From assembly GCF_024198175.1 (NCBI RefSeq), contig NZ_JAJVKV010000004.1:868001-932000 (forward strand): a stretch of 64,000 nt of DNA. Direction: 5' to 3'. Under the pieces are notes generated by a model. That model was not told where the DNA came from. It worked only from the letters and a program-made list of their open reading frames with translations, and ran no database searches. The position numbers and the translations under genes were made by a program. This DNA is from Pyxidicoccus xibeiensis (lineage in GTDB: Bacteria > Myxococcota > Myxococcia > Myxococcales > Myxococcaceae). This document shows positions 43,331-52,847 of the stretch, piece by piece; the first letter of the stretch is position 1, and every line of letters begins with the position of its first letter.

Positions 43331-44151
43331 GGACCCGCCTTGGTATAGAAGAACGCGCCGCGCCGCTCCTCGCACGTCAGCGCGGTGCCGAAGCGCAGCA
43401 GGGACTCGGAGGTTCCTACCAGCAGGTGCCCGCCGGGCACCAGCGCTCGAGTGAGGGCCTCTACCACCCGGCGTGCCGTGTCGTCCTGGAAGTAGATGAG
43501 GACGTTGCGGCAGAGGATGGCGTCGAAGGTGCCCAGCCCCATCACGGCGGCCGCGTCCACCAGGTTGATGCGCCGCCAGTCCACCGCCGCCACCAGCTCC
43601 GGCCGCACGCGCGGGCGCCCGTCCCGCACCTCCAGCCAGCGCCCCTCCACGCCCGGCGGCAGCGCGCGCAGGGCGCGCAGGTTGTGCTCGCCCTCGCGGG
43701 CCCGCTCCAGGGCGCGGGTGCTCAGGTCGCTGGCCACCAGCTCCACGTTGGTCAGCAGGCCCCGGTCCGCCAGCATCATCGCCAGGGTGAGGGGCTCCTC
43801 GCCGGTGGAGCACGCGGCGCACCACACCCGGGGCCGCCGGCCGGCCCGCACCTCCGGCTCGATGAACTCGTCCACCAGCACCGTCAGCGACTGCGCCTCG
43901 CGGAAGAAGTACGTCTCGTGCACCAGCAGCGAGTCCACCAGCCCGTCCAGCGCCTCGGAGCCCGCCGGGTCGTACCGGAGGAAGTAGTAGTAGTCGAGCA
44001 GCGAGTCGAAGCCCGCGTCCAGGGCGCGCAGGGACACCTTGTCCGCCAGCAGCTCGCGGTCCTCCGGCCCGTAGTGCAGCCCCGAGCGCTGCTCGATGAG
44101 GGCGGAGAGAATCGCGAAGACCTGCGGCGACATGGTGAGCGAGGAGGACAT
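43327..44151 (-). CDS. cheR: CheR methyltransferase, operon 2
   Basis: The 274-residue protein has no TPR extension, unlike the CheR of operon 1. Motifs are SLLVHETYFFREAQSL, the SAM pocket VWCAACSTGEEPLTLAMML, FDAILCRNVLIYFQDD and LLVGTSESLLRFG. It methylates receptors, presumably the soluble one encoded in this operon. It starts 10 bp after the HEAT gene and overlaps cheB by four bases. Confidence 0.93.
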   Translation of the reverse strand: MSSSLTMSPQVFAILSALIEQRSGLHYGPEDRELLADKVSLRALDAGFDSLLDYYYFLRYDPAGSEALDGLVDSLLVHETYFFREAQSLTVLVDEFIEPEVRAGRRPRVWCAACSTGEEPLTLAMMLADRGLLTNVELVASDLSTRALERAREGEHNLRALRALPPGVEGRWLEVRDGRPRVRPELVAAVDWRRINLVDAAAVMGLGTFDAILCRNVLIYFQDDTARRVVEALTRALVPGGHLLVGTSESLLRFGTALTCEERRGAFFYTKAGP

Positions 44152-44161
44152 GGCTCCCCGC

Positions 44162-46531
44162 TCAGCGGCCCAGCGCCAGCAGACAGGCCCGGCGCACTTC
44201 CGGGTCCTCGTCGTGAGTGGAGGCGCGCTCCAGCGCCTCGCGGGCCTCCACCGTGGCCAGCGCCGCCACGGCCGGGGCCGCGGCGCGGCGGCCCGCGGGG
44301 CTGGCGGCCACCAGCGTCTGCAGCAGCGCGGCGCGCGCGTCCGCCCGGTGCATGCGGGCCAGCGACGCCACCAGCAGCGACGCCGTCATCTCGTCCGCCG
44401 CCTCCAGCGCGGTGAGCAGCCCGGGCAGCCGCCCGTCCACGGGCAGCGCCAGCGCACTCACCACCCGCTCGCGCAGCGTCATGTCCCCCAGCAGGGACAC
44501 CAGCGCCTGCGTGGCGGGCACGCCCGGGCGGGTGGCGAGGAAGCCCACCGCCGCGCTGCGCACGCTGTCGTCCCGGTCGCTGGCGGCGCGCAGCAGCGCG
44601 GGCAGCGTCTCCGCCGTCTCGTACTCGGCCACCGCGGACAGGGCCACCAGGCGGGTGGCGGCATCCTCGGAGGCCACCGCCTCCATCAGCACCGGCAGCG
44701 CGTCCGGGCGCCGGGCCACGCCCAGGCCCAGCAGCGCCGCGCGCCGCACGTCCGCGTCCGCGCTGGAGGCCGCGCGCCGCAGCGCCGCCATGGCCCCTTC
44801 GGTGTGCATGTGCGCCAGCGCGTCCACCACCGCCACGCGCACCTGGCCCGCGGAGTCGTCCGCCAGCGCGACGATGGCGTCCGCGGCGGCCTCCTCGTTC
44901 AGCTTCCCCAGCGACTGGCACGCGTAGTAGCGCACCCACGGGTCCCTGTCGTTGAGGCCTCCCAGCAGCGTGGAGGTGATGCGCGCCTCCTTCTCCGTCT
45001 GTCCCAGCGCGCGCATGGCCGCCGCGCGCGTGCGCTCGGACTCGTGCTGGGCCGCGGTCAGCAGCGCGTCCACCGCGCGCGGGTCCTCGATGAAGGGCAG
45101 GCCGTAGATGGCCGCGTCGCGCAGCCGCTCGTCCGGGTCCCTCATGGCCTGCAGCAGCACCTCCAGCCCGCGCGGGTAGCCGAAGTACGCGATGATGCGC
45201 AGCGCCGCGCGGCGCAGGCGCCCGTCCGGCGAGCGCGCCGCCTGGAGCGCCAGCTCCTCCGTCGCCTCGCTGCCCAGCGACTGAATCGCCCCCACGGAGG
45301 CCTGCACCACGCGCGGGTCCTCGTCCACCAGTCGCCGGAAGAGGGCCGGCACCGCCTGCGGGTCACCGATGCGCGACAGCGTCTCCGCCGCCAGCGCGCG
45401 CACCGACGCGTCCCGGTCATCCAGGCACAGCAGCACCTCCGGCACCGACGCCGTCCTGCGGCCCACCAGCGGCAGCAGCACGCGGCGGCGGGCGCTGTCG
45501 CCGTCGCGCAGCGCCTGGAGCAGCTGAGCGTCCGCGTCCGAGCCCAGCTCCGCCAGCCCAGTGGCCGCCGCGCGCGCCACCGCCGGGTCCGCCGCGTCCA
45601 GCAGCTTCAGCAGGCCCGCCGCGGCGTCCTGCCCGCCCACCCAGCCCAGGAGCCGCGCCAGCGCCACCTTCTCCGCCGAGTCCGCGCCGTTGATGCCCTG
45701 CGACAGCCGGCGGCCCAGCAGGGCCCCGTCCCCATCCGCCCGCAGCGAGGACTGCACGGCGCGCGCCCCGCCGAAGCGCTGCACCTGCGCCTCGTGGATG
45801 TCCACCAGCGCCACCGCCGCCACGCGCACCAGCGCGTCATTGCCCTTGCGCAGCAGCCCCACCAGCGCGGGCACCGCCGCCTCCTGGCCGGTGCGCCCCA
45901 GCGCTCGCGCCGCCTCCAGCGCGTAGAAGGGGTCCGACAGCAGGCCCAGCAGCGCCGGCACGACGATGGGGTCCCCGCAGCGCCCCAGCACGTCGATGGC
46001 GGGGAAGATGCGGAAGAAGTTGCCGCTGCCCAGCGCCGCCAGCAGCGCGTCCACCGCGGCCCCGCCGCCCACGCGGCCCAGCGCCTCAATCGCCGCCACG
46101 GCGACGTTGTCGTCGGCGTGGACGGTGAGGCGGGCCAGCAGCGGCACGGAGCGCCGGCTGCGGCGGCGCCCCAGCACCTGGGCGATGTCGCAGACGACGG
46201 CGGGGTTCTGACCCTCCGCGAGCGGCTCCAGCGACACCTCCACGTCGCCGGAGGAGGCCACCAGCGCCTCCACCGCGGCGGCCAGGCGCGCCTCGCTGTC
46301 GCGGCGGTGGCTCAGCACGTCGCGCAGCGGCGGCACGGCCACCGTGCCCAGCCGGGCCAGGGCGCCCACCACCGCGCGGCGCACCGCCCAGCTGGGGGCA
46401 TCCAGCCCGTCCATCAGCAACTCCAGGCTGCCGGCACCCCTGCGCGCCAGCTGCTCCACCTGCTCCACCTGGGCCCGGTCATCCGCCGACAGCGAGAGCG
46501 GATGGGTGCTCGCTGAAGAAGTCGCTGTCAC
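44162..46531 (-). CDS. Large HEAT-repeat scaffold protein (Cpc7-like)
   Basis: The 789-residue protein consists almost entirely of PBS-lyase/HEAT-like helical repeats of about 30 residues ([77 protein letters not shown]). That makes roughly 24 units of a curved solenoid for protein binding. No catalytic lyase context (no phycobilisome genes) is present. Its four-base overlap with the mcp gene ties it to the chemosensory system. From memory, the M. xanthus Che7 locus encodes such a HEAT protein (Cpc7) that links the system to the desaturase. It is probably the output or adaptor protein here. Confidence 0.9.
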   Translation of the reverse strand: MTATSSASTHPLSLSADDRAQVEQVEQLARRGAGSLELLMDGLDAPSWAVRRAVVGALARLGTVAVPPLRDVLSHRRDSEARLAAAVEALVASSGDVEVSLEPLAEGQNPAVVCDIAQVLGRRRSRRSVPLLARLTVHADDNVAVAAIEALGRVGGGAAVDALLAALGSGNFFRIFPAIDVLGRCGDPIVVPALLGLLSDPFYALEAARALGRTGQEAAVPALVGLLRKGNDALVRVAAVALVDIHEAQVQRFGGARAVQSSLRADGDGALLGRRLSQGINGADSAEKVALARLLGWVGGQDAAAGLLKLLDAADPAVARAAATGLAELGSDADAQLLQALRDGDSARRRVLLPLVGRRTASVPEVLLCLDDRDASVRALAAETLSRIGDPQAVPALFRRLVDEDPRVVQASVGAIQSLGSEATEELALQAARSPDGRLRRAALRIIAYFGYPRGLEVLLQAMRDPDERLRDAAIYGLPFIEDPRAVDALLTAAQHESERTRAAAMRALGQTEKEARITSTLLGGLNDRDPWVRYYACQSLGKLNEEAAADAIVALADDSAGQVRVAVVDALAHMHTEGAMAALRRAASSADADVRRAALLGLGVARRPDALPVLMEAVASEDAATRLVALSAVAEYETAETLPALLRAASDRDDSVRSAAVGFLATRPGVPATQALVSLLGDMTLRERVVSALALPVDGRLPGLLTALEAADEMTASLLVASLARMHRADARAALLQTLVAASPAGRRAAAPAVAALATVEAREALERASTHDEDPEVRRACLLALGR

Positions 46532-49077
46532 GCCTTCTGCTCCCGGGGCCTGACGGCCCCTTCCTCGGGCTTGCGCGTGACACCGAGCGCGCCATTGAGC
46601 CGCGCCAGGCTGTCCGCCTGCTCTCCCTGAAGCCGCGTGAGCTGGGACAGCCGCCCGGCCACCTCGCGCACCTCGGCGGCGGTGGTGGTGGCGGCCCGGA
46701 CCTGCTGCTGGGTGGAGCCGAGGATTTCCCGGGCGCGCACGCGCATCTCCTCCACGCTGCGCGCCAGCTCGTCCGTGGCGCCGGAGGACTCCCGGGTGGC
46801 CCTCGCCACGACGGCCACGCCCTGCGTCTGACGGGTGGCCGAGCCGGTGAGGCCCGTGAGCGCCTCCGTCTGCTCGTCCAGCGCGCGCGACGTCTGCTTC
46901 GCCACGCGCCGCACCTCGTCCGCGCCCTTCACCAGCCCGATGAGCGCCTGCGCCTGCTCGTCCGTGGCGCGCGTCACCTCCGCGGCCAGCTTCGCCACCT
47001 GGCGGCTGGCCACCTCGCCCTGCTTGAGGGCGCGGGCCTGCTCCGACATGCCCCGGGCGGACTGCGCCACCTGCTTGCGCGTCTCCTCCATGGCCTTCGT
47101 CACCTCCACGGCGGCCTTGGCCTGCTCGGCCAGCCCCAGCAGCGTGCGCTGGGTGGCGGCCGACGCCTCCTGGGCCAGGGTGCTCACGGCCGTCACGTCC
47201 TTGCTCTGCGCCGCCACGCCCGCGCTCACGCCCTGCACCAGCTGGCGCATCTGCGCGGAGCCCTTGGCCAGGTCCGCGGCCGCCGCCGCCTGCTCCTGCA
47301 TCGCCCGCGACACCTTCTGCGCCACGTCCGCCAGCTGGCCGTTGGACTTCACCGCGTCGCGCAGCGCGCGCGCCTGGTCCGCCGTGGCCTGCGTCGTCTG
47401 CCGCGCCATGCGCCGCATCTCCGCGCCGCTCTGGGCCAGCGACTGTGCCGCCTGCGCCTGCTCCGACGCCGAGACGGAAATCGTGCGGCCCTGCTCGCTC
47501 ACCTTCCCGGTGGCCTGGGCGAGGGCCTGCACCGCCTGCACCTGCTCGGCGGAGGCGCGCGACACCTCGCGCACGTTCTGCCCCAGGTCGTCCACGCCCT
47601 TGAGGATGGTGGACAGCGCCCGCTCCGCGTCCGTTGCCAGCGCCGCGCCCTCGTCCGCCGCGCGCACGCCCTCGCCGGTCGCCGTCGCCGCCTCGCGCGC
47701 CGTCGTCTGGAGGCCCCGGACGATTTTCGCCACGTCCGCGCTGGCCGCCGCCGCGCGGTCCGCCAGGGCGCGAATCTCCTCCGCCACCACCGCGAAGCCG
47801 CGCCCGTGCTCGCCCGCGCGCGCCGCCTCGATGCTGGCGTTGAGGGACAGGAGGTTGGTGCGGTCCGCGATGAGGTTGATGGTCTGGACGATGTCGCCAA
47901 TCTCCTCGGCGCGCTTGCCCATCTCCTTCATGACGCCCGACGACTCGACGATGGACTGGCGGATGCGGCCGAAGCCGGCGATGGAGCGCGTCACCGTGGC
48001 GCCGCCCTCGCGCGCGGTGGTGCCCACGCGCTCGGCGGTGGCGCGCGCCTCCTCCGTCATCTGGGCCACGCGCCGCGTGGACGTCTCCAGTTGCGCGGAG
48101 GCGGAGGCGCTGCTGGCCGCCAGGGTGTTGATCTGCTCGGCGGCGCGGGCCACGTTCTGCGCGGAGCGGGCCAGCTGCTCAATCGTCGCGGCGTTGGCGT
48201 CCACCACGGCGGCGTTCTTCTCCGCGGTGGAGGCGACCTCCTCCACGCTGGCGGCCACCTCCTCCACGGTGGAGGCGGTGGAGGCGGCGTGCGCCTCCAG
48301 CGTGCGGGCGTTCTCCGCCACGCCGCGCACGCTGCGCGCCAGCTCCTCGGTGGTGGAGGCCGTGTCCTCCACGCTGGAGGCCATGGCGGTGGCGTCGCGG
48401 GCCACGTCGGCCAGCACCCGGCCGATGCCCCCCACCGCGTTCATCACCTGCGCCACGCGCTCGCCCACCGCCTGCGAGTCCGCGGACAGGCGGGTGATGC
48501 CCTTGGCCATCTCCTCGGCGGTGGCGGCCACCTCTTCGGTGGCGGCGGCGCTGGACTGGTTGCGGGCGACGAGGTCCGCCACGGTGGCGTTCATCTCCGT
48601 CATGGAGGCCAGCAGCTCCTCGCTGGAGGCGGCCAGGTCCTCCGCGTTGGCGCTCACGCCCTTCACCGAGCGCGTCACCTCCTCCACGGTGGCGGCGGTG
48701 GCGTCCGCGGACGCGGCCAGGTGCGCGGCGTCCTTGCGCACGCCGGCCACGGAGGCGCTCACCTCCTGGAGCGAGCCCGCGGTGGCCTCCACCTCCTGCT
48801 GCACCGCGCGCGCGGAGTCGCTCGTGGTGCGCTGGCCACGCACGAGCTGCTGCACCGCCGCGCTCGTCTGCTCCACCTGCGCGGCCACCGACTCGATGGC
48901 GACGCGCACCTGCTCGGAGGCGGCGGCCTGCTCGTTGCCGCTGGCGGCCAGCCGCGACGCCAGCCCCTCCACCGCCTGCACCAGGCCGGCGCTCTCGTTC
49001 ACGCTGCGCGCCGCGCCCTCGGCCAGGCTGCGCGCGTCCTCCAGCGCCACGACTCCGTTACCGCTTTCCGTCGCCAT
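46528..49077 (-). CDS. Long cytoplasmic chemoreceptor without membrane segments
   Basis: The 849-residue protein has no hydrophobic stretch long enough for a TM helix, no HAMP and no recognisable sensor domain. It begins directly in Ala/Ser/Glu-rich coiled coil with heptad-like repeats ([14 protein letters not shown], [13 protein letters not shown]). The receptor tip, [37 protein letters not shown], is near residues 400-430. Long coiled arms on both sides make an unusually long soluble rod. It presumably senses through a partner, with the HEAT protein the obvious candidate. It overlaps cheW by 20 bases and the HEAT gene by four. Confidence 0.92.
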   Translation of the reverse strand: MATESGNGVVALEDARSLAEGAARSVNESAGLVQAVEGLASRLAASGNEQAAASEQVRVAIESVAAQVEQTSAAVQQLVRGQRTTSDSARAVQQEVEATAGSLQEVSASVAGVRKDAAHLAASADATAATVEEVTRSVKGVSANAEDLAASSEELLASMTEMNATVADLVARNQSSAAATEEVAATAEEMAKGITRLSADSQAVGERVAQVMNAVGGIGRVLADVARDATAMASSVEDTASTTEELARSVRGVAENARTLEAHAASTASTVEEVAASVEEVASTAEKNAAVVDANAATIEQLARSAQNVARAAEQINTLAASSASASAQLETSTRRVAQMTEEARATAERVGTTAREGGATVTRSIAGFGRIRQSIVESSGVMKEMGKRAEEIGDIVQTINLIADRTNLLSLNASIEAARAGEHGRGFAVVAEEIRALADRAAAASADVAKIVRGLQTTAREAATATGEGVRAADEGAALATDAERALSTILKGVDDLGQNVREVSRASAEQVQAVQALAQATGKVSEQGRTISVSASEQAQAAQSLAQSGAEMRRMARQTTQATADQARALRDAVKSNGQLADVAQKVSRAMQEQAAAAADLAKGSAQMRQLVQGVSAGVAAQSKDVTAVSTLAQEASAATQRTLLGLAEQAKAAVEVTKAMEETRKQVAQSARGMSEQARALKQGEVASRQVAKLAAEVTRATDEQAQALIGLVKGADEVRRVAKQTSRALDEQTEALTGLTGSATRQTQGVAVVARATRESSGATDELARSVEEMRVRAREILGSTQQQVRAATTTAAEVREVAGRLSQLTRLQGEQADSLARLNGALGVTRKPEEGAVRPREQKA

Positions 49078-49504
49078 CCGGCGTCTCCTCCCCGATGACT
49101 CGAGGGAAATCGATGAGCATCACCAGCCGCGGCCCCACCTGGGCCACGGCCTTCACGAACCCGCGCGCTCCCTCCACGACCAGGGGAGGGGGTGGCCTCA
49201 CCTGGGCCGGGTCCAGCTTGAGGACCTCGCGCGCGCTGTCCACCAGGAGCCCCACCGTCCTGTCGCCGAGCTGTCCCACCACCACGCGGGAGTCCAGCGT
49301 GTGCTGCCCGGGCGACAGCCCGAAGCGCGTGCGTGCATCCACCACGGGGATGACGCGGCCCCGCACCTGCACCAGCCCGGCGACGTGCGCTGGGGCCCCT
49401 GGCACCGGGGTGGCGCCCGTGAAGCTCTCCATCTGCAGCACGTCCGCCGCGGGCAGTGCGTACTCGGCCCCGTCTACCTTGAACACCACGTGCAGCACGC
49501 TCAT
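49058..49504 (-). CDS. cheW: CheW coupling protein, operon 2
   Basis: The 148-residue CheW-fold protein shows [53 protein letters not shown] and [18 protein letters not shown]. It couples the soluble receptor to CheA. It overlaps cheA by four bases (ATGA) and the receptor gene by 20 bases. Confidence 0.93.
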   Translation of the reverse strand: MSVLHVVFKVDGAEYALPAADVLQMESFTGATPVPGAPAHVAGLVQVRGRVIPVVDARTRFGLSPGQHTLDSRVVVGQLGDRTVGLLVDSAREVLKLDPAQVRPPPPLVVEGARGFVKAVAQVGPRLVMLIDFPRVIGEETPDGDGKR

Positions 49505-51567
49505 GTCGCGCGCTCCCTTCCCGAGCCGGGCGCCAGGCTGCTTGCGGCGCCGTTGCGCGCCGCCCCCAGCGTCGCCAGGTCCAGCACCAGCGTGGGCCGG
49601 CCATCCCCCAGGTCGGTGGCACCCGCCACCCCGGGCACGCGCACCAGCGGGTCCTCCAGCGGGCGCAGGACGATTTCCTGCTGGCCGAGCAGCCGGTCCA
49701 CCGCGAAGGCCACCGGCTCACCGCGCTGGCGGACGACCAGGGCCTTGGCGCCCGGCCCGCCGCGGCCATCCGGGCGCTGGCGGCCCAGCAGCGTCTCCAG
49801 GGCCAGCACCGGCACCGCGCTGCCCCGCCGCTCCACCAGGGTCACGGCGCCGCCGCTGCCGCCGCCCGGAGAGCGCACCAGTCGCGCCGGGTCCACCTCG
49901 ATGAGCTCCTCCACCGAGCCCACCGCCACCGCGTAGCGCAGGCCGGCGCACTCGAAGACGAGCGCGTCCAGCAGGGTAATCGTCAGCGGCACGCGCAGGC
50001 GGAAGGCGGTGCCGGCGCCCGGGCGCGTCTCCATGCGCAGCTCCCCGCCGAGCTGGTCCACGATGATGCGCCGGACGATGTCCATGCCCATGCCGCGGCC
50101 GCTGGTGGCGGTGGCGGCGTCGCGGGTGGAGAAGCCGGGGCGACACAGCACCTCCAGCAGCGCGTCCATCGTCTGGGGCACCGGCATGCCGGCGCGCGCG
50201 GCCACCGCCCGGGCGTCCACGCCGCGCCCGTCGTCCTCAATCAGGATGTCGAGCAGCCCGCTGGAGCGCGCGTCGCACGCCAGGCGCACCAGCCCCTCCT
50301 CGGGCTTGCCCGCGGCGCGGCGCTCCTCCGGGGACTCCAGCGCATGGTCCACCGCGTTGCGCACCAGGTGCACCAGCGCGGGCAGCAGCCGGTCCGCCAC
50401 GGCCTTGTCCAGCTCCGCGTCGCCCACGGCCAGCTCCAGCCGCACCGCCTTGCCCGTGCTGCGGCGCAGGCCGCGCACCAGCAGGGGCAGCCGCTCCAGC
50501 ACGTCCCCCACCCGCACCATGCGCAGGCGGATGATGGCGGCGCGCATGTCGCGCAGCTGGCGCCCGTTCTCCTGGAGGATGGCCACCAGCTCGCGCGTGG
50601 GCGCCCCGGCGGCCGTCAGGTCCGCCACCGCGCGGGTGAGCCGCGAGCGGTTGACGACGAGCGCCGCCAGCCGCTCCAGCGCCTCGTCCAGGCGGGACAC
50701 CTCCACCCGCAGCGTGCCGCCGCCCCGGCGCTGCTCCTCGGGCTCCTCCTCCACCAGCGAGGGCGGCAGCTCGGGCTCCGGCGCCGGCACGGGGCCGGGC
50801 GCGGTGGCGGTGAGCGCGTGCACCGTGGCGGGCTCCCCCCCGGCCGCCTCCACCAGCGCGGCGTCGGGGGCGTCGGTGAGCAGCAGCAGCGCGAAGGTGA
50901 GCGAGCCGCCGCCCGCGGCTGGGCCGGACAGGGGCAGCACCTTGACGGTCTCCCCCAGCTTCGCCACGCGCTCGCGCACGCTGTTGATGGTGATGCCCCG
51001 GGCGGCGCGCTCGGCGTTGGGGACGAAGTCCAGCCGCACCGCGCGGCGGCCGGGGCCGGCGCCCGTGGTGAGCTGCTCGCGCTCGGCGGCGGACAGGCGC
51101 GCGGCGAGCGTGGCCTCCAGCTCCAGCGGGACGGGCGCGGGCTTCGCGGGGGCGGTGCCCAGGGCCACGGCCTCCAGCGCCTCCAGGCGCTCCAGCAGCC
51201 CCGGGGGCACGGGCGAGGCCTGCTTGCCCGCGGCGAGCTGCCGCACCCGCTGCTCGATTTCGCGCAGCCCCTCCATCAGGGGCTCCACGCTGGACTCGGG
51301 CAGCCGGCCCCCGGCGCGGTCCGCGTGGCGCAGCGACGTCTCCATCCAGTGGGCGATGGAGACGATGGGCTCCACGTCCACCATGGCGGACAGGCCCTTG
51401 ATGGTGTGCAGCGCCCGGAACAGCTCGCGCACGGCGCGCGGGAGCGGGATGCCCCGGCGCACGCTGGCCTCCACGGCGAGCAGGTGGCGGTTGGCCGCGC
51501 CGAGCAGCTCCTCCGCCTCCGCCAGGTACGCCGGCAGGAAGTCCGCGAGGTCGACCGAGGCGGTCAC
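49501..51567 (-). CDS. cheA: CheA histidine kinase, operon 2
   Basis: The 688-residue protein has Hpt with H54 in ALHTIKGLSAMVDVE. A middle region of about 100-270 is unassigned and Pro/Ala-rich. The dimerisation and catalytic domains follow (LVRNAVDHALESPEERRAAG, EDDGRGVDARAVAA, GRGMGMDIVRRIIVDQLGG), then a CheW-like domain (VFECAGLRYAVAVGSVEELIE). There is no fused receiver, unlike the operon 1 CheA; its receiver is the separate cheY just upstream. Confidence 0.94.
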   Translation of the reverse strand: MTASVDLADFLPAYLAEAEELLGAANRHLLAVEASVRRGIPLPRAVRELFRALHTIKGLSAMVDVEPIVSIAHWMETSLRHADRAGGRLPESSVEPLMEGLREIEQRVRQLAAGKQASPVPPGLLERLEALEAVALGTAPAKPAPVPLELEATLAARLSAAEREQLTTGAGPGRRAVRLDFVPNAERAARGITINSVRERVAKLGETVKVLPLSGPAAGGGSLTFALLLLTDAPDAALVEAAGGEPATVHALTATAPGPVPAPEPELPPSLVEEEPEEQRRGGGTLRVEVSRLDEALERLAALVVNRSRLTRAVADLTAAGAPTRELVAILQENGRQLRDMRAAIIRLRMVRVGDVLERLPLLVRGLRRSTGKAVRLELAVGDAELDKAVADRLLPALVHLVRNAVDHALESPEERRAAGKPEEGLVRLACDARSSGLLDILIEDDGRGVDARAVAARAGMPVPQTMDALLEVLCRPGFSTRDAATATSGRGMGMDIVRRIIVDQLGGELRMETRPGAGTAFRLRVPLTITLLDALVFECAGLRYAVAVGSVEELIEVDPARLVRSPGGGSGGAVTLVERRGSAVPVLALETLLGRQRPDGRGGPGAKALVVRQRGEPVAFAVDRLLGQQEIVLRPLEDPLVRVPGVAGATDLGDGRPTLVLDLATLGAARNGAASSLAPGSGRERAT

Positions 51568-51941
51568 CCGCGCTTCTCCTCCAGCAGCCCTCGCGCCTCG
51601 GAGAGGATGGCGTCTGGCGTGAAGGGCTTCGTCATGAAGCGGCTGGCGCCCGCCTCCAGCGCGCGGGTGCGCGACGTCTCGTCCCCGCGCGTGGTGACGA
51701 TGATGATGGGCAGGTGGCGCAGCCGGTCCTGGCTGCGCACGAACTCCACCACCTCGATGCCGCCGATGTCCGGCATGTTGAGGTCCAGCACGAGCAAATC
51801 GTAGGGCTGCAGCGACAGCCGCTCGATGGCCTCCAGCCCGCTGGACGCGTGCGTGAAGGTGAGGCCCGGATAGGGCCGCAGGCAGGCGACGACCATGTCG
51901 CGCATCACCTTGCTGTCATCGACGACGAGCACCTCTGGCAT
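51564..51941 (-). CDS. cheY: CheY response regulator, first gene of operon 2
   Basis: The 125-residue receiver has VLVVDDSKVMRDM, phospho-acceptor D53 (LLVLDLNMPDIGGIEV), Thr in IIVTTRG and Lys in FMTKPFTP. AGGGGAAG precedes the ATG. It begins a run of seven minus-strand genes in which cheY to the HEAT gene, and cheR to cheB, overlap by a few bases; only 10 bp separates the HEAT gene from cheR. The promoter should lie just upstream in 51942-52100. Confidence 0.93.
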   Translation of the reverse strand: MPEVLVVDDSKVMRDMVVACLRPYPGLTFTHASSGLEAIERLSLQPYDLLVLDLNMPDIGGIEVVEFVRSQDRLRHLPIIIVTTRGDETSRTRALEAGASRFMTKPFTPDAILSEARGLLEEKRG

Positions 51942-52286
51942 GGCTTCCCCTGGAAACGGGCACCGACCCTAAAGCGATTCCGTGAAGTTCAAAGCAATGG
52001 CCGTACATAGGCCCATCCCAGCGCCCAGTGGCGGACAATCGTACGAAGGGATGACGCCCGGTCCGGACGGAGCGTCACGCGACGGCCGCTCTCCAGGTGA
52101 GGGGACACCGTGCGCCCGGTCGTCCCGTCGGGGGGCCGTGCCCCCACGAGGCGCCCTCGCCAGGGCCTTCCACGGCCCCGGCTTGCACCCGTCCGCGGCT
52201 GCTTTACGGTCGATTCAGGGCGGCGCGGCAACAGGGAGACCGCCACCGCCCGGTGAACCCGCAGATATCAAGAGGAGGGACCTTCC
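51942..52286. promoter_or_regulatory. Divergent control region between cheY operon 2 and the small heat-shock gene
   Basis: This 345-bp space has no supported gene. For the plus-strand heat-shock gene, TTGCAC (52183-52188) and TACGGT (52205-52210) are 16 bp apart, about 80 bp before the start, and AGGAGG precedes the ATG. For cheY the only AT-richer stretch is near 51970-52010. Both assignments are tentative. Confidence 0.35.
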
Positions 52287-52781
52287 ATGGCTGACATCAT
52301 TCGTCGAGAGAGCACCGTTCCCCGTCGCGGGCGGGACCCGTTCTCCCAGATGCAGGAGCTGCTCAACTGGGACCCGTTCGAGGTCATGACCCAGCTGATG
52401 GGAAATGCGCGGGAGGCGGCGCCCACGTTCATCCCCGCGTTTGAAGTGAAGGAGTCGGGTGACGCCTTCATCTTCAAGGCGGACCTGCCCGGCGTGCAGG
52501 AGAAGGACCTGGAAATCGCGCTGACGGGCGACCGGCTGGTCGTCAGCGGCAAGCGCGAGTCCGAGAAGCGCGAGGAGAACGAGCGCTACTTCGCGTACGA
52601 GCGCAGCTTCGGCTCGTTCAGCCGCGCCTTCACCCTGCCAGAGGGCGTGGACGCGGACCATGTCTCCGCGGAGCTGAAGGACGGCGTGCTCCACCTGACG
52701 CTGCCCAAGCGGCCGGAGGTGCAGCCCCGGCGCATCAAGGTCGGCGGCGGCACCACGTCCGCCGACAAGCCGAAGGCGTAG
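52287..52781 (+). CDS. Small heat-shock protein (Hsp20, SP21/HspA-like)
   Basis: The 164-residue ATP-independent chaperone has an alpha-crystallin domain at about residues 50-145 (VKESGDAFIFKADLPGVQEKDLEIALTGDRLVVSGKRE, FGSFSRAFTLPEGVDADHVSAELKDGVLHLTLPK). The N-terminus (DPFSQMQELLNWDPFEVM) closely recalls SP21/HspA of Stigmatella aurantiaca, which is made under heat, oxygen limitation and fruiting-body development. AGGAGG lies 8 bases before the ATG. A strong hairpin follows. Confidence 0.95.
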   Translation: MADIIRRESTVPRRGRDPFSQMQELLNWDPFEVMTQLMGNAREAAPTFIPAFEVKESGDAFIFKADLPGVQEKDLEIALTGDRLVVSGKRESEKREENERYFAYERSFGSFSRAFTLPEGVDADHVSAELKDGVLHLTLPKRPEVQPRRIKVGGGTTSADKPKA

Positions 52782-52802
52782 GCCCCCGCGACAGGGCCAG
52801 CC

Positions 52803-52833
52803 AGGGGAGCGCTGCCGCACGGGGCGCTCCCCT
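52803..52833. terminator. Bidirectional terminator between hsp20 and the hybrid kinase
   Basis: AGGGGAGCGC (52803-52812) pairs perfectly with GCGCTCCCCT (52824-52833) around an 11-base loop. It lies between convergent genes and can serve both. Confidence 0.6.
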
Positions 52834-52847
52834 TCGTCTGCCGGACT

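Noticed and set aside
44162..46531. HEAT protein as a phycobilin lyase
   Set aside because: PBS-lyase HEAT repeats are general binding repeats. There are no phycobiliprotein genes and the context is chemosensory.
46835..49936. A 1033-codon plus-strand open frame opposite the soluble receptor
   Set aside because: Ala/Ser/Thr-rich antisense of a coiled-coil gene; it crosses into cheW and has no motif.
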